A DNA stretch of 64,000 nt, taken from assembly GCF_009600885.1 (NCBI RefSeq), contig NZ_VCLA01000172.1, positions 37,317 to 101,316 on the forward strand, in the 5' to 3' direction. The position numbers and the translations under genes are program-made. Every line of letters starts with the position of its first letter. The first letter of the stretch is position 1. Below are positions 50,089 to 57,685 of this stretch, piece by piece. The notes below the pieces were generated by a model. That model made no database searches and was not told where the DNA came from. It saw only the letters and a list, made by a program, of their open reading frames with translations. The stretch comes from Streptomyces jumonjinensis. Its GTDB lineage: Bacteria; Actinomycetota; Actinomycetes; Streptomycetales; Streptomycetaceae.

Positions 50089-50853
50089 TCAGGAGGCGCG
50101 GCGCTCCTCACCGTGGTGGCTGATCTGCACATCGCCGGAGTCCCCGAAGGTGAGCCGGCAGGTGTCGGCCCGGTAGGTCGCCAGGGTGACGGCCGCGGTC
50201 CTGCCCTGGGAGAAGTACCGGGTGGTGACGACCAGCACCGGTGAGCCGGGCAGCCGGTCGAGTTCCCTCGCGTCGTCGGCGCGGGCGGATCCCAGCTCCA
50301 CCGCACGGTCCTGGCCGTCCAGATCGAGGCGCTGGAGCTCGCGGAGCACCGCGCGGGCGCGCGCCGCTCCGGAGGGCGCGTCTATGGCCGACAGCTCGGG
50401 GACCGACGACGCCGGCACGAAGAGCTGCTCGGCGGCGACCGGCTGCCCATGGCTGACGCGCAGCCTGCGCAGGGTGTACGTCTCCTCGTGCTCAGCGGTC
50501 GCCAGCATCCGGGCCACCGCGGCGGGCGGCACGGCCCTGGCGCAGTCGAAGGACTGCCAGGCGTCCTGTGCCGAGCCGGGCCAGGCGTGCTGGGTGGTGG
50601 AGACGTCCACACCCATGCGCGGCGGGGCCACGGTCGTACCGACGCCGCGGCGGCGCTGGAGCCGCCCTTCGAGTTCGAGTTGTTCGAGTGCCTGGCGCAG
50701 AGTCGCCCGGGCGACTCCGAAGCGCGCCGCCAGGTCCCGCTCATTCGGCAGGATCTCCCCTACCGTGAAATCCGAGTCGAGTGCTTCTCCGATCACCATC
50801 TTGAGGTGCCAGTACTTCGGCTCCGGCACTGATTCCAGCTGCGTGGTCCCCAC
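50089..50853 (-). CDS. GntR/HutC-family transcriptional regulator
   Basis: A 254-residue regulator from GTG 50853 (MGTTQLESVPEPKYWHLK), which has GGAGG 6 nt upstream. The N-terminal winged helix (about 10-75) has VGEILPNERDLAARFGVARATLRQALEQLELEGRLQRRRGVGTTV; the C-terminal UTRA domain (about 95-245) includes RRLRVSHGQPVAAEQLFVP and DRLPGSPVLVVTTRYFSQGRTAAVTLATYRAD. This is the same subfamily as DasR. Its promoter contains a TGGTC-GACCA palindrome. The UTRA domain suggests a small, often sugar-phosphate, ligand. Confidence 0.9.
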   Translation of the reverse strand: MGTTQLESVPEPKYWHLKMVIGEALDSDFTVGEILPNERDLAARFGVARATLRQALEQLELEGRLQRRRGVGTTVAPPRMGVDVSTTQHAWPGSAQDAWQSFDCARAVPPAAVARMLATAEHEETYTLRRLRVSHGQPVAAEQLFVPASSVPELSAIDAPSGAARARAVLRELQRLDLDGQDRAVELGSARADDARELDRLPGSPVLVVTTRYFSQGRTAAVTLATYRADTCRLTFGDSGDVQISHHGEERRAS

Positions 50854-50933
50854 CCTGATCCTCCGCAATCGCCGTGTCAGCGGCGGCTTTTCCGCGCCCT
50901 TGTTTATTAAAGGTTCCTGCACTATCTCTGCCG

Positions 50934-50968
50934 ACCATAGGACGGCACGGGACCTTGGTCAAGACCAA
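50934..50968 (-). promoter_or_regulatory. GntR gene promoter with TTGGTCAAGACCAA operator
   Basis: On the minus strand TTGACC (complement 50957-50962) and TATGGT (complement 50934-50939) are spaced by exactly 17 nt, a near-consensus promoter about 80 bases before the GntR start. TTGGTC-AA-GACCAA (50955-50968) is an inverted repeat covering the -35 box and closely resembles the DasR dre palindrome. Confidence 0.7.
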
Positions 50969-51112
50969 TCCTGCGTTTACCGCCCTGAGAAGTCGACTCG
51001 ATCGGGGAAGCGTTCACAGGCTGTTAGCACCCCAGTGAAGCGCGCGCGACAGACCGCCGGTGTTTTTTCGGACAAGGGGCCTGACGTGCACAGAAGGGGA
51101 TGCGGACGGGGG
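50969..51112. other. Spacer between ECF41 3' end and GntR promoter
   Basis: 144 bases with no open frame or strong hairpin; nothing further recognised. Confidence 0.3.
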
Positions 51113-51991
51113 TTACATGGAAGTCACCCCGATGAGTTTGTCGGGATTGCGCACGATGTAGACGCACTGAATACGTCCGTCCACGATTCCCAGCTGGAGC
51201 ACGGTGTCCGGCTTTCCGTCGGAGAGGACGAGCAGTGCGGGGGCTCCGTTGATCTCGGTGAGCCGGTACTCAAGGCCGGATGCCGAGCCGCTCACCGCAC
51301 AGAGGAAGCGGGCGATCTTGTCCGCGCTGTACATGATCCGCGGCGGGGCCTTGGAGAGCCCGCCGCCGTCGCCGCTCAGGCGCGCGTCCTCCGCGAGAAG
51401 GGCGAGCACGCCCTTCAAGTCGCCGCCGGTCGCGGCGGCGAGAAAGCGCTCGGTCAGCTCGCGGCAGGCGTCGGGGTCCACGTCATAGCGGGGCCTGCGC
51501 TCCTCCACATGGCGGCGCGCGCGCCCCGCGAGCTGACGCACGGCCGCCTCGGAGCGCTCCAGGGCAGCCGCGATCTCCCCGTACGGCAGGCCGAATGCCT
51601 CGCGCAGCACGAACACCGCGCGCTCAAGAGGGGACAGCGACTCCAGGACGACGAGCACGGCGAGGGACACGGATTCGGCGAGAACCGTCCGTTCAGCCGG
51701 GTCGGGGATGGTATGCCCGATGTCTGTCACGATCGGTTCGGGGAGCCACGGTCCGACATAGGACTCCCGCCGGGTCTGGATCTGCCGCAGCCGGTCGATG
51801 GCGAGGCGGGTGGTGATCCGTACGAGATAGGCGCGGGGTTCCGCGACCTGCTCGCGCTCCCGGGCGGTCCAGCGCAGCCAGGCGTCCTGGACCACGTCCT
51901 CGGCGTCGGCCACCCGTCCGAGCATGCGGTAGGCCACCGCGACCAGCACAGGACGGTGTTCTTCGAAGACATCGGTCGGGAATTCGCTCAC
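51113..51991 (-). CDS. ECF41-type RNA polymerase sigma factor (SigJ-like)
   Basis: A 292-residue sigma factor from GTG 51991 (MSEFPTDVFEEHRPVL), preceded by GGAGGGG. Sigma-2 (YRMLGRVADAEDVVQDAWLRW) and sigma-4 (LSPLERAVFVLREAFGLPYGEIAAALERSEAAVRQLAGRARRHV) are followed by a SnoaL-like C-terminal domain of about 110 residues. The ECF41 hallmarks WLPEP, DGGG and the terminal NPDKL are all present; in this group the C-terminal domain itself modulates activity instead of an anti-sigma factor. The partner gene is usually a COE-type (carboxymuconolactone decarboxylase/oxidoreductase/epimerase) gene; here the divergent neighbour is an alpha/beta hydrolase. Confidence 0.92.
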   Translation of the reverse strand: MSEFPTDVFEEHRPVLVAVAYRMLGRVADAEDVVQDAWLRWTAREREQVAEPRAYLVRITTRLAIDRLRQIQTRRESYVGPWLPEPIVTDIGHTIPDPAERTVLAESVSLAVLVVLESLSPLERAVFVLREAFGLPYGEIAAALERSEAAVRQLAGRARRHVEERRPRYDVDPDACRELTERFLAAATGGDLKGVLALLAEDARLSGDGGGLSKAPPRIMYSADKIARFLCAVSGSASGLEYRLTEINGAPALLVLSDGKPDTVLQLGIVDGRIQCVYIVRNPDKLIGVTSM

Positions 51992-52134
51992 CACCCCTCC
52001 ATCCCAGCCCACCGGAGAGCCTGTGTCCAGGCGGCTCCGGTGCGTCATATGTCTCCCGGCCGGAAGTGGGGGGTCGATATGCCTCTCGGCGGCGTCAGCC
52101 TCTTGAACTCGATTCTACTGGACGGTAATTGTTA

Positions 52135-52187
52135 TTGACACACTGTCTACCGTCTCCGAACAGGGGCGACATGAGGGAGCAACACGC
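52135..52187 (+). promoter_or_regulatory. Candidate promoter of the alpha/beta hydrolase gene
   Basis: TTGACA (52135-52140) is a perfect -35 hexamer 48 bases before the ATG, but no good -10 follows at 16-19 nt. A CGTC tetramer at 52151-52154 could serve an ECF-type promoter. Low certainty. Confidence 0.3.
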
Positions 52188-53021
52188 ATGGTCGCGGACA
52201 TTTCGTTCTCCATTGAGTCGCCCCAAGGCGTCCGGACGCTGTCGGTCGCGTATCAGAGGAATGGCTCGGGAGAGCCGCTCCTGCTGCTCCACGGCATAGG
52301 GCACCACTGGCAGGCATGGGAGCCGGTGATCCGCATACTGGCCGCCGAGCGCGATGTCATAGCGGTCGATCTGCCCGGTTTCGGGGTCTCTCCGCCGCTG
52401 CCCGACGGAGTCCCCTACGACCTGGCGACCGTCGGTTCGGTCCTGGGCTCGCTCTGCGCGGCGCTGGGGATCGGCCGACCGCATGTCGCGGGCAACTCCC
52501 TCGGCGGGCTGCTCGCCCTGGAGCTGGGCCGGGCCGGGCTCGTACGGTCCGTCACGGCGCTGTCGCCCGCCGGGTTCTGGAACGAGCGGGAGCGGATCTT
52601 CGCGTACGGGACGCTCAAGGCGCTGCGGGCCGGGGCGCGGTCGATGCCGCTGCCGGTGATAGAGGGGCTGTCCCGCTCGGCGGCCGGGCGGACGGCGCTG
52701 ACCGGCGCCGTCTACGCCCGGCCCGCCCGGCGGTCATCCGAGTCGGTCGTCGCCGAGACCCTCGCGCTGCGGGCCGCCACCGGCTTCGACGAGACGCTCG
52801 CCGCCGGGCGGGACGTCCTGTTCGCCGACGACATCCCGGATGTGCCGGTCACCATCGGCTGGGGCGCCCGGGACCGGCTGCTGCTGCGCCGTCAGGGCAT
52901 CCGGGCCAAGCGGGCCATCCCCGGCGCGCGTCTCGTCCGGCTGCCCGGCTGCGGGCATGTCCCCATGAGCGACGATCCCGCGCTCGTCGCCCGGGTGGTG
53001 CTGGACGGCAGCAGCGTCTGA
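52188..53021 (+). CDS. Alpha/beta hydrolase
   Basis: A 277-residue alpha/beta-fold hydrolase. HGIGHHWQAWEPVIRIL is the oxyanion region, AGNSLGGLLAL the nucleophile elbow (GNSLGG), WGARDRLL the acid-containing turn and GCGHVPMSDDP the catalytic His. GGGAG lies 9 nt before ATG 52188. It is divergent from the ECF41 sigma gene and might be its target. Its last 288 nt overlap the end of the convergent EamA gene. Confidence 0.9.
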   Translation: MVADISFSIESPQGVRTLSVAYQRNGSGEPLLLLHGIGHHWQAWEPVIRILAAERDVIAVDLPGFGVSPPLPDGVPYDLATVGSVLGSLCAALGIGRPHVAGNSLGGLLALELGRAGLVRSVTALSPAGFWNERERIFAYGTLKALRAGARSMPLPVIEGLSRSAAGRTALTGAVYARPARRSSESVVAETLALRAATGFDETLAAGRDVLFADDIPDVPVTIGWGARDRLLLRRQGIRAKRAIPGARLVRLPGCGHVPMSDDPALVARVVLDGSSV

Positions 53022-54059
53022 GGCCCCGGCGCGGCTGCCGCCCGGGGCCTCCTCGCCGGCGACGGCGTCCGGGGCCCCGGCTCGTATCCCGCCCGCGTCA
53101 CCCACGGCATCCGGCACCCCGCCCGCGTCACCCTCGGCGGCCACGGCGGCCAGCGTCCCGGCGCGGCTGCCGAACACCCCCGAGCCGAGGGCCGCGCCCG
53201 CTCCCACCAGTACGCCTCCGGCCGCCTGGGCGGCGCCGAACGTCCCCGCTCCCACCAGGGGCGCGGAGAGGGCGGCGGTGACGGGGATCAGCCCCGTGAA
53301 GAGGGTGGCGCGCTCGGTGCCGATGCGCTGGACGCCCATGTACCAGGCCACGAAGCCGATGACGGTGACCACGGCCGCCTGCCACAGCAGCGCCCATCCC
53401 TCACTCCGGTCCGGCATCCGGACGAACCCCGAGCCGTCGACGGCGAGACCGACGAGGGCGGACTCGATCGCGGCGACCGCGCAGACGCACGCCGTGAGCA
53501 GCCGGGGGCCGAGGGGCCGCAGCACGGGCGCGGCGAGCACGGCGAAGCCGACCTCCCCGGCGAGCGCGGCCACCGACCAGACGATGCCCGCCGTGTCGGC
53601 GCGGCCCCAGCCCTGGACCGCGAAGGCTCCGGCGGCGACGAGAAGGGCTCCGTACAGCACGGGACGGGTGGGGCGGCGGCCCTCGGTCAGCGGTACGAGC
53701 ACGGCGACGACGACGGGCGCACAGCCGACGAAGACCCCTGGAACGGCGGGTTCCGCGGTGCGTTCGGCGGCCAGGACGGCGAGGTTGAAGCCCACCATCC
53801 CGACCGCGGCGAGCAGCGCGATCCGCCCCCATTGACGCGGGGTCAGCGCACGGAGGGGGGCGAGCGCCGCCCGGCCGCCGAGCAGCGGGAGCAGCAGCAG
53901 GAAGGCGAGTGCGTACCGTACGGCCTGACCGCCCGCGTAGGGGTAGTCGCCGAGGACGCTGTTGGCGGTGAAAGAGGCTCCGACGAGGCAGTAGGCGAAG
54001 GAGACCAGGAGCACCCCGCGCAGGGCGTGGGCGTCGACGGGGTTCTTCGGGTGGTTCAT
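52734..54059 (-). CDS. EamA/DMT-family exporter with long C-terminal extension
   Basis: A 441-residue protein. Residues 1-300 are a drug/metabolite transporter with about ten helices and two EamA repeats (YPYAGGQAVRYALAFLLLLPLL; VIGFVAWYMGVQRIGTERATLFTGLIPVTAALSAPL). A normal family member would end about residue 310; here no stop appears and a 130-residue Ala/Gly/Asp-rich tail runs antisense through the last 288 nt of the alpha/beta hydrolase gene. The start ATG 54059 has no ribosome site. It is divergent from a MocR regulator only 47 bases away, which probably controls it. Confidence 0.85.
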   Translation of the reverse strand: MNHPKNPVDAHALRGVLLVSFAYCLVGASFTANSVLGDYPYAGGQAVRYALAFLLLLPLLGGRAALAPLRALTPRQWGRIALLAAVGMVGFNLAVLAAERTAEPAVPGVFVGCAPVVVAVLVPLTEGRRPTRPVLYGALLVAAGAFAVQGWGRADTAGIVWSVAALAGEVGFAVLAAPVLRPLGPRLLTACVCAVAAIESALVGLAVDGSGFVRMPDRSEGWALLWQAAVVTVIGFVAWYMGVQRIGTERATLFTGLIPVTAALSAPLVGAGTFGAAQAAGGVLVGAGAALGSGVFGSRAGTLAAVAAEGDAGGVPDAVGDAGGIRAGAPDAVAGEEAPGGSRAGASDAAAVQHHPGDERGIVAHGDMPAAGQPDETRAGDGPLGPDALTAQQQPVPGAPADGDRHIRDVVGEQDVPPGGERLVEAGGGPQREGLGDDRLG

Positions 54060-54106
54060 GGGGGTGACGCTAGGGACCGGGGCGGTCCCCTTTAAGGTCC
54101 ACTTTC

Positions 54107-55693
54107 ATGACGTCATCGGGGACCACTTCGGACAGCGCCGGCGAAGGTGCTTCGGCGGATTCCCGGGGAGGCGACGCGGGCGCCGTTCCGAGGGGAGCGA
54201 GTGGCGCGGACGGGCCGGGTACGGGCGGTACGGACACGGGCGGTACGGACACGGGTACGGACGGGCCGGGTACAGGTGCGGACAGGCCGGGTCCGGCGTG
54301 GGAGCTGCTGCTGCCCGCCGCCGCCGCGCCGGCCCGGCAGCGCGGGCGGGCCCTCCAGTCGGCGCTGCGCGACGCGGTCAGATCCGGGCGGCTGGCGGCC
54401 GGTACCCGGCTGCCGTCCAGCCGCGAGCTCGCCGCCGATCTCGGCGTCTCCCGGGGCCTGGTCACCGAGGCGTACGAACAGCTGACCGCCGAGGGGTATC
54501 TGCGCAGCGACCGGGGCTCGGGCACCTGGGTCGGGGAGGCGGTGCGCGCCGGGGAGAGCGCGGCCCGGGATCTCGCGCCGCGGGCGTCCGGCGCGCTGGT
54601 GGACTTCCGTCCCGGCACCCCCGACCTCTCGCTCTTCCCCCGGGCCGCGTGGGCCGCGGCGCACCGGTCGGTGCTCGCGCGGCTGCCGCATCACGCGCTC
54701 GGCTACCCCGACCCGCGCGGGCTGCCCGAGCTGCGGACCGCGCTGGCCTCGCTGCTGACCCGGCGGCGGGGGGTCGTCGCCGACCCGGAGTGCCTGGTGG
54801 TGTGCTCGGGCGTCGCCCAGGCGATGACCCTGCTCGGCTTCGTGCTGCGCGGCCGGGGGCTTAGGACCATCGGGGTGGAGGATCCGGGGAGCCCCGAGCA
54901 CGGCCCGCTGCTGAGCGCCGCCGGGCTGAGCATGACCCCGCTGCCGCTGGACCGCGACGGGCTGGCGATGGAGCCGCTGCGACGCTCCGGGGCAGCGGCC
55001 GTGGCGACCACCCCCGCCCATCAGTTCCCCACCGGAATCGCCTACTCCGCGCAGCGCCGCGCCGAGCTGCTCGACTGGGCGAGAGCGGTGGACGGGCTGA
55101 TCGTGGAGGACGACTACGACGGCGACTTCCGCTACGACCGGGCCCCGGTCGGCGCGCTCCAGGGGCTCGACCCGGAGCGGGTGGCGTACAGCGGCTCGGT
55201 GAGCAAGTCGCTCGCGCCGGGGCTGCGGCTGGGCTGGCTGCTGGTGCCCCGGCGGATGAGGGACGAGGTCGTCGAGCGCAAGCGCACCATGGATCTGGGC
55301 AATCCCGCGCTCGACCAGGCGCTGCTGGCGGACTTCATCGACCGGGGCGGCTACGACCGGCAGCTGCGCCGCTGTCAGCGCGCCTACCGGGAGCGGCGCG
55401 ACGCGCTCGTGCACGCCCTCGCCGCGCACCTTCCCGGCACCGAGGTGAGCGGGATCGCGGCGGGGCTGCACATCATCGCCCGGCTGCCCGGGCGGTACGG
55501 GCCCGAGGAACGGCTGCTGGCCCGCGCGGCGCGGGCCGGGGTGGCGCTGCGTCCGCTGTCCGCGCATACGGCCGTACCCCCGGCCCGGGAGCCGGGAGAG
55601 CCGGGGGTACGGCTGGTTCTGGGGTACGCCCATCTCACGCCGTCCGACATCATGCGGGGCATACGGCTGCTGGCGCGGGAGACGGCGGACTGA
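54107..55693 (+). CDS. MocR/PdxR-family regulator (GntR HTH fused to aminotransferase fold)
   Basis: A 528-residue protein. The first 65 residues are a Gly/Thr/Asp-rich low-complexity leader encoded by repetitive DNA (GGTACGGACACGGG steps near 54213-54290). A GntR wHTH follows at about 70-140 (LPSSRELAADLGVSRGLVTEAYEQL), then a class I aminotransferase domain with PLP lysine K367 (SGSVSKSLAPGLRLGW) and VEDDYDGDFRYDR. MocR proteins bind PLP-amino acid adducts and often regulate a divergent gene, here the EamA exporter. AAGG lies 9 nt before ATG 54107. Confidence 0.92.
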   Translation: MTSSGTTSDSAGEGASADSRGGDAGAVPRGASGADGPGTGGTDTGGTDTGTDGPGTGADRPGPAWELLLPAAAAPARQRGRALQSALRDAVRSGRLAAGTRLPSSRELAADLGVSRGLVTEAYEQLTAEGYLRSDRGSGTWVGEAVRAGESAARDLAPRASGALVDFRPGTPDLSLFPRAAWAAAHRSVLARLPHHALGYPDPRGLPELRTALASLLTRRRGVVADPECLVVCSGVAQAMTLLGFVLRGRGLRTIGVEDPGSPEHGPLLSAAGLSMTPLPLDRDGLAMEPLRRSGAAAVATTPAHQFPTGIAYSAQRRAELLDWARAVDGLIVEDDYDGDFRYDRAPVGALQGLDPERVAYSGSVSKSLAPGLRLGWLLVPRRMRDEVVERKRTMDLGNPALDQALLADFIDRGGYDRQLRRCQRAYRERRDALVHALAAHLPGTEVSGIAAGLHIIARLPGRYGPEERLLARAARAGVALRPLSAHTAVPPAREPGEPGVRLVLGYAHLTPSDIMRGIRLLARETAD

Positions 55694-55704
55694 GAGCATC
55701 CACT

Positions 55705-55726
55705 GTTCACCCGGGGTTCGGTCGCC
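55705..55726 (+). promoter_or_regulatory. Candidate PHO box upstream of phoD
   Basis: GTTCACCCGGG (55705-55715) is followed in exact 11-nt register by GTTCGGTCGCC (55716-55726). GTTCACC-N4 direct repeats are the PhoP-binding pattern of Streptomyces; unit 1 is perfect, unit 2 matches 4-5 of 7. It lies about 180 bases before the phosphatase start. Confidence 0.55.
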
Positions 55727-55906
55727 CGCCGTGACCGGGCGGTAGGAATGGGTCGGCGGTCCGCACCGCATCGCCGTACCCGGTCAGCGGGCAGGGCCCG
55801 GCTCGGCGAACCGCACCGCACCGCCGGGACCGGCCAACGGACCCGGCTCGACGAACCGCGCCGAAATCCGACGACTCGACCGTTCTGGACCCTGGAGGCC
55901 ACGCCG

Positions 55907-57520
55907 ATGCCACACCGCCAGACCCCTCCCCGTACTCCTGACGCGGGCGGCGGCCCGCGCACGGCGCTCCCCGGCCGCCGCTCCCTGCTGCTCGGCACGG
56001 CCGCCGCGTCGGCGGCGCTGGCGCTGCCCGTGCTGGGCTCCGCGCCCGCGCTGGCCCTCTCCGGGCGTCCCCGGGCCGCCTGGGGTGTGCAGTCGGGCGA
56101 TGTGACGGCGTCGTCCGGGCTGGTCTGGGTGCGCTCCGACCGGCCCGCGCGCATGATCGTGGAGACCTCGGCGACGGAGTCGTTCCGGGGCGCGCGCCGT
56201 CGCCACGGCCCGCTGCTCGGACCCGGCACGGACTTCACGGGCACGACGGCGCTGCGCGGGCTCCCGCCGGGCGAGCAGATCCACTACCGGGTGACGCTCG
56301 CGGACCCCGAGGACCCCCGCCGTACCGGTGAGCCGGTGTACGGAACCTTCCGTACCGCGCCCGTCCGACGCCGCGCGGACGTGCGTTTTCTTTGGTCGGG
56401 GGATATCGCGGGCCAGGGCTGGGGCATCAATCCGGACATCGGCGGCTACCGCGTCTACGAGGAAATGCGCCGGCTCGATCCGGATTTCTTTCTGTGCAGC
56501 GGCGACACGATCTACGCGGATGGAGTGATCAAGCCGAGCGTCACCCTTCCCGACGGCCGGATCTGGCGGAATATCACCACTGAGGAGAAATCCCGGGTCG
56601 CGCAGACACTCGACGATTTCCGGGGCAACTTCCGCTACAACCTCCTCGACGACCATGCCCGGAACTTCAACGCGCAGGTGCCGTCCGTGGTGCAGTGGGA
56701 CGATCACGAGGTGCGCAACAACTGGTACCCGGGTCAGATTCTCGATGACCCGCGCTATACGGAGAAGCGGGTGGATGTGCTGGCCGCGCGGGCGCTGCGC
56801 GCCTTCGGCGAGTACTTCCCGGTGTCGACGCTCTCGCCGAACGGCCGCACCGGGCGTATGCACCGGGTGGTACGGCACGGCCCGCTGCTCGATGTCTTCG
56901 TGCTGGACATGCGCTCGTACCGGAACGCCAATTCCCCCGGCCGGCAGGCCGACGACCAGCAGGGAATTCTCGGCGCGGAGCAGCTGGCCTGGCTCAAGCG
57001 GGAGCTGGCGCGGTCTCGGGCGGTGTGGAAGGTGATAGCGGCGGACATGCCGATCGGGCTCGTCGTGCCGGACGGGGCGGCGAACTTCGAAGCGGTGGCG
57101 CAGGGCGATCCGGGGGCGCCGCTGGGGCGGGAGTTGCAGATCGCCGAGCTGCTGCGGTTCATCAAGCACCGCCGGATCGCGGGCACGGTCTGGCTGACCG
57201 CCGATGTGCACTACACCTCGGCGCATCGGTACGAGCCGGAGCGGGCGGCGTTCACGGACTTCGAGCCGTTCTGGGAGTTCGTCACGGGTCCGCTGGCGGC
57301 GGGCGGCTTCCCGGCCAGCGCGCTCGACGCGACCTTCGGTCCGCGCCAGGTCTTCGTGCGCGCGCCGGAGCGGGCGAATGTGTCGCCGATGGAGTCCCCG
57401 CAGTACTTCGGCGAGGTGGACATCGACGGCGGGAGCGGGGAGTTGACGGTACGGCTGCGGGCCGAGGGCGGGGCGGTGCTCTTCAGCAAGGTGCTCCAGC
57501 CGGGGCGGGTGGGGCAGTAG
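55907..57520 (+). CDS. phoD: Secreted alkaline phosphatase/phosphodiesterase PhoD
   Basis: A 537-residue Tat-exported metallophosphatase. The Tat signal is GRRSLLLGTAAASAALALPVLG...ALA. The N-terminal PhoD_N domain (about 50-160) precedes the catalytic domain with SGDIAGQGWG, CSGDTIYADG, WDDHEVRNNW (metal ligands), VLDMRSYR and TADVHYTSAH. PhoD enzymes use Ca/Fe and release phosphate from phosphodiesters and monoesters outside the cell. ATG 55907 has GGAGG 8 nt upstream. A candidate PHO box upstream fits induction under phosphate limitation. Confidence 0.92.
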   Translation: MPHRQTPPRTPDAGGGPRTALPGRRSLLLGTAAASAALALPVLGSAPALALSGRPRAAWGVQSGDVTASSGLVWVRSDRPARMIVETSATESFRGARRRHGPLLGPGTDFTGTTALRGLPPGEQIHYRVTLADPEDPRRTGEPVYGTFRTAPVRRRADVRFLWSGDIAGQGWGINPDIGGYRVYEEMRRLDPDFFLCSGDTIYADGVIKPSVTLPDGRIWRNITTEEKSRVAQTLDDFRGNFRYNLLDDHARNFNAQVPSVVQWDDHEVRNNWYPGQILDDPRYTEKRVDVLAARALRAFGEYFPVSTLSPNGRTGRMHRVVRHGPLLDVFVLDMRSYRNANSPGRQADDQQGILGAEQLAWLKRELARSRAVWKVIAADMPIGLVVPDGAANFEAVAQGDPGAPLGRELQIAELLRFIKHRRIAGTVWLTADVHYTSAHRYEPERAAFTDFEPFWEFVTGPLAAGGFPASALDATFGPRQVFVRAPERANVSPMESPQYFGEVDIDGGSGELTVRLRAEGGAVLFSKVLQPGRVGQ

Positions 57521-57685
57521 GGGTGGGGCAGTAGGCCCGGCCGGGCGGCCCGGTTCCACGCGGCCGGCGGTGCGGGCGTCCCGGCTCTGGAAAGCGTTCC
57601 GGCCTTCAGCCACCTGGTCCGGCGCTTAACTCATCGGTCACAAGGCGTTCGTGACCAGGCAACACGGCGCGGCCAGAGTGGCGTC

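Noticed and set aside
49845..50244. Frames through the repeat array that translate to Gly/Arg/Ser repeats
   Set aside because: All phases are open because of repeat composition; no start context and no conserved signature.
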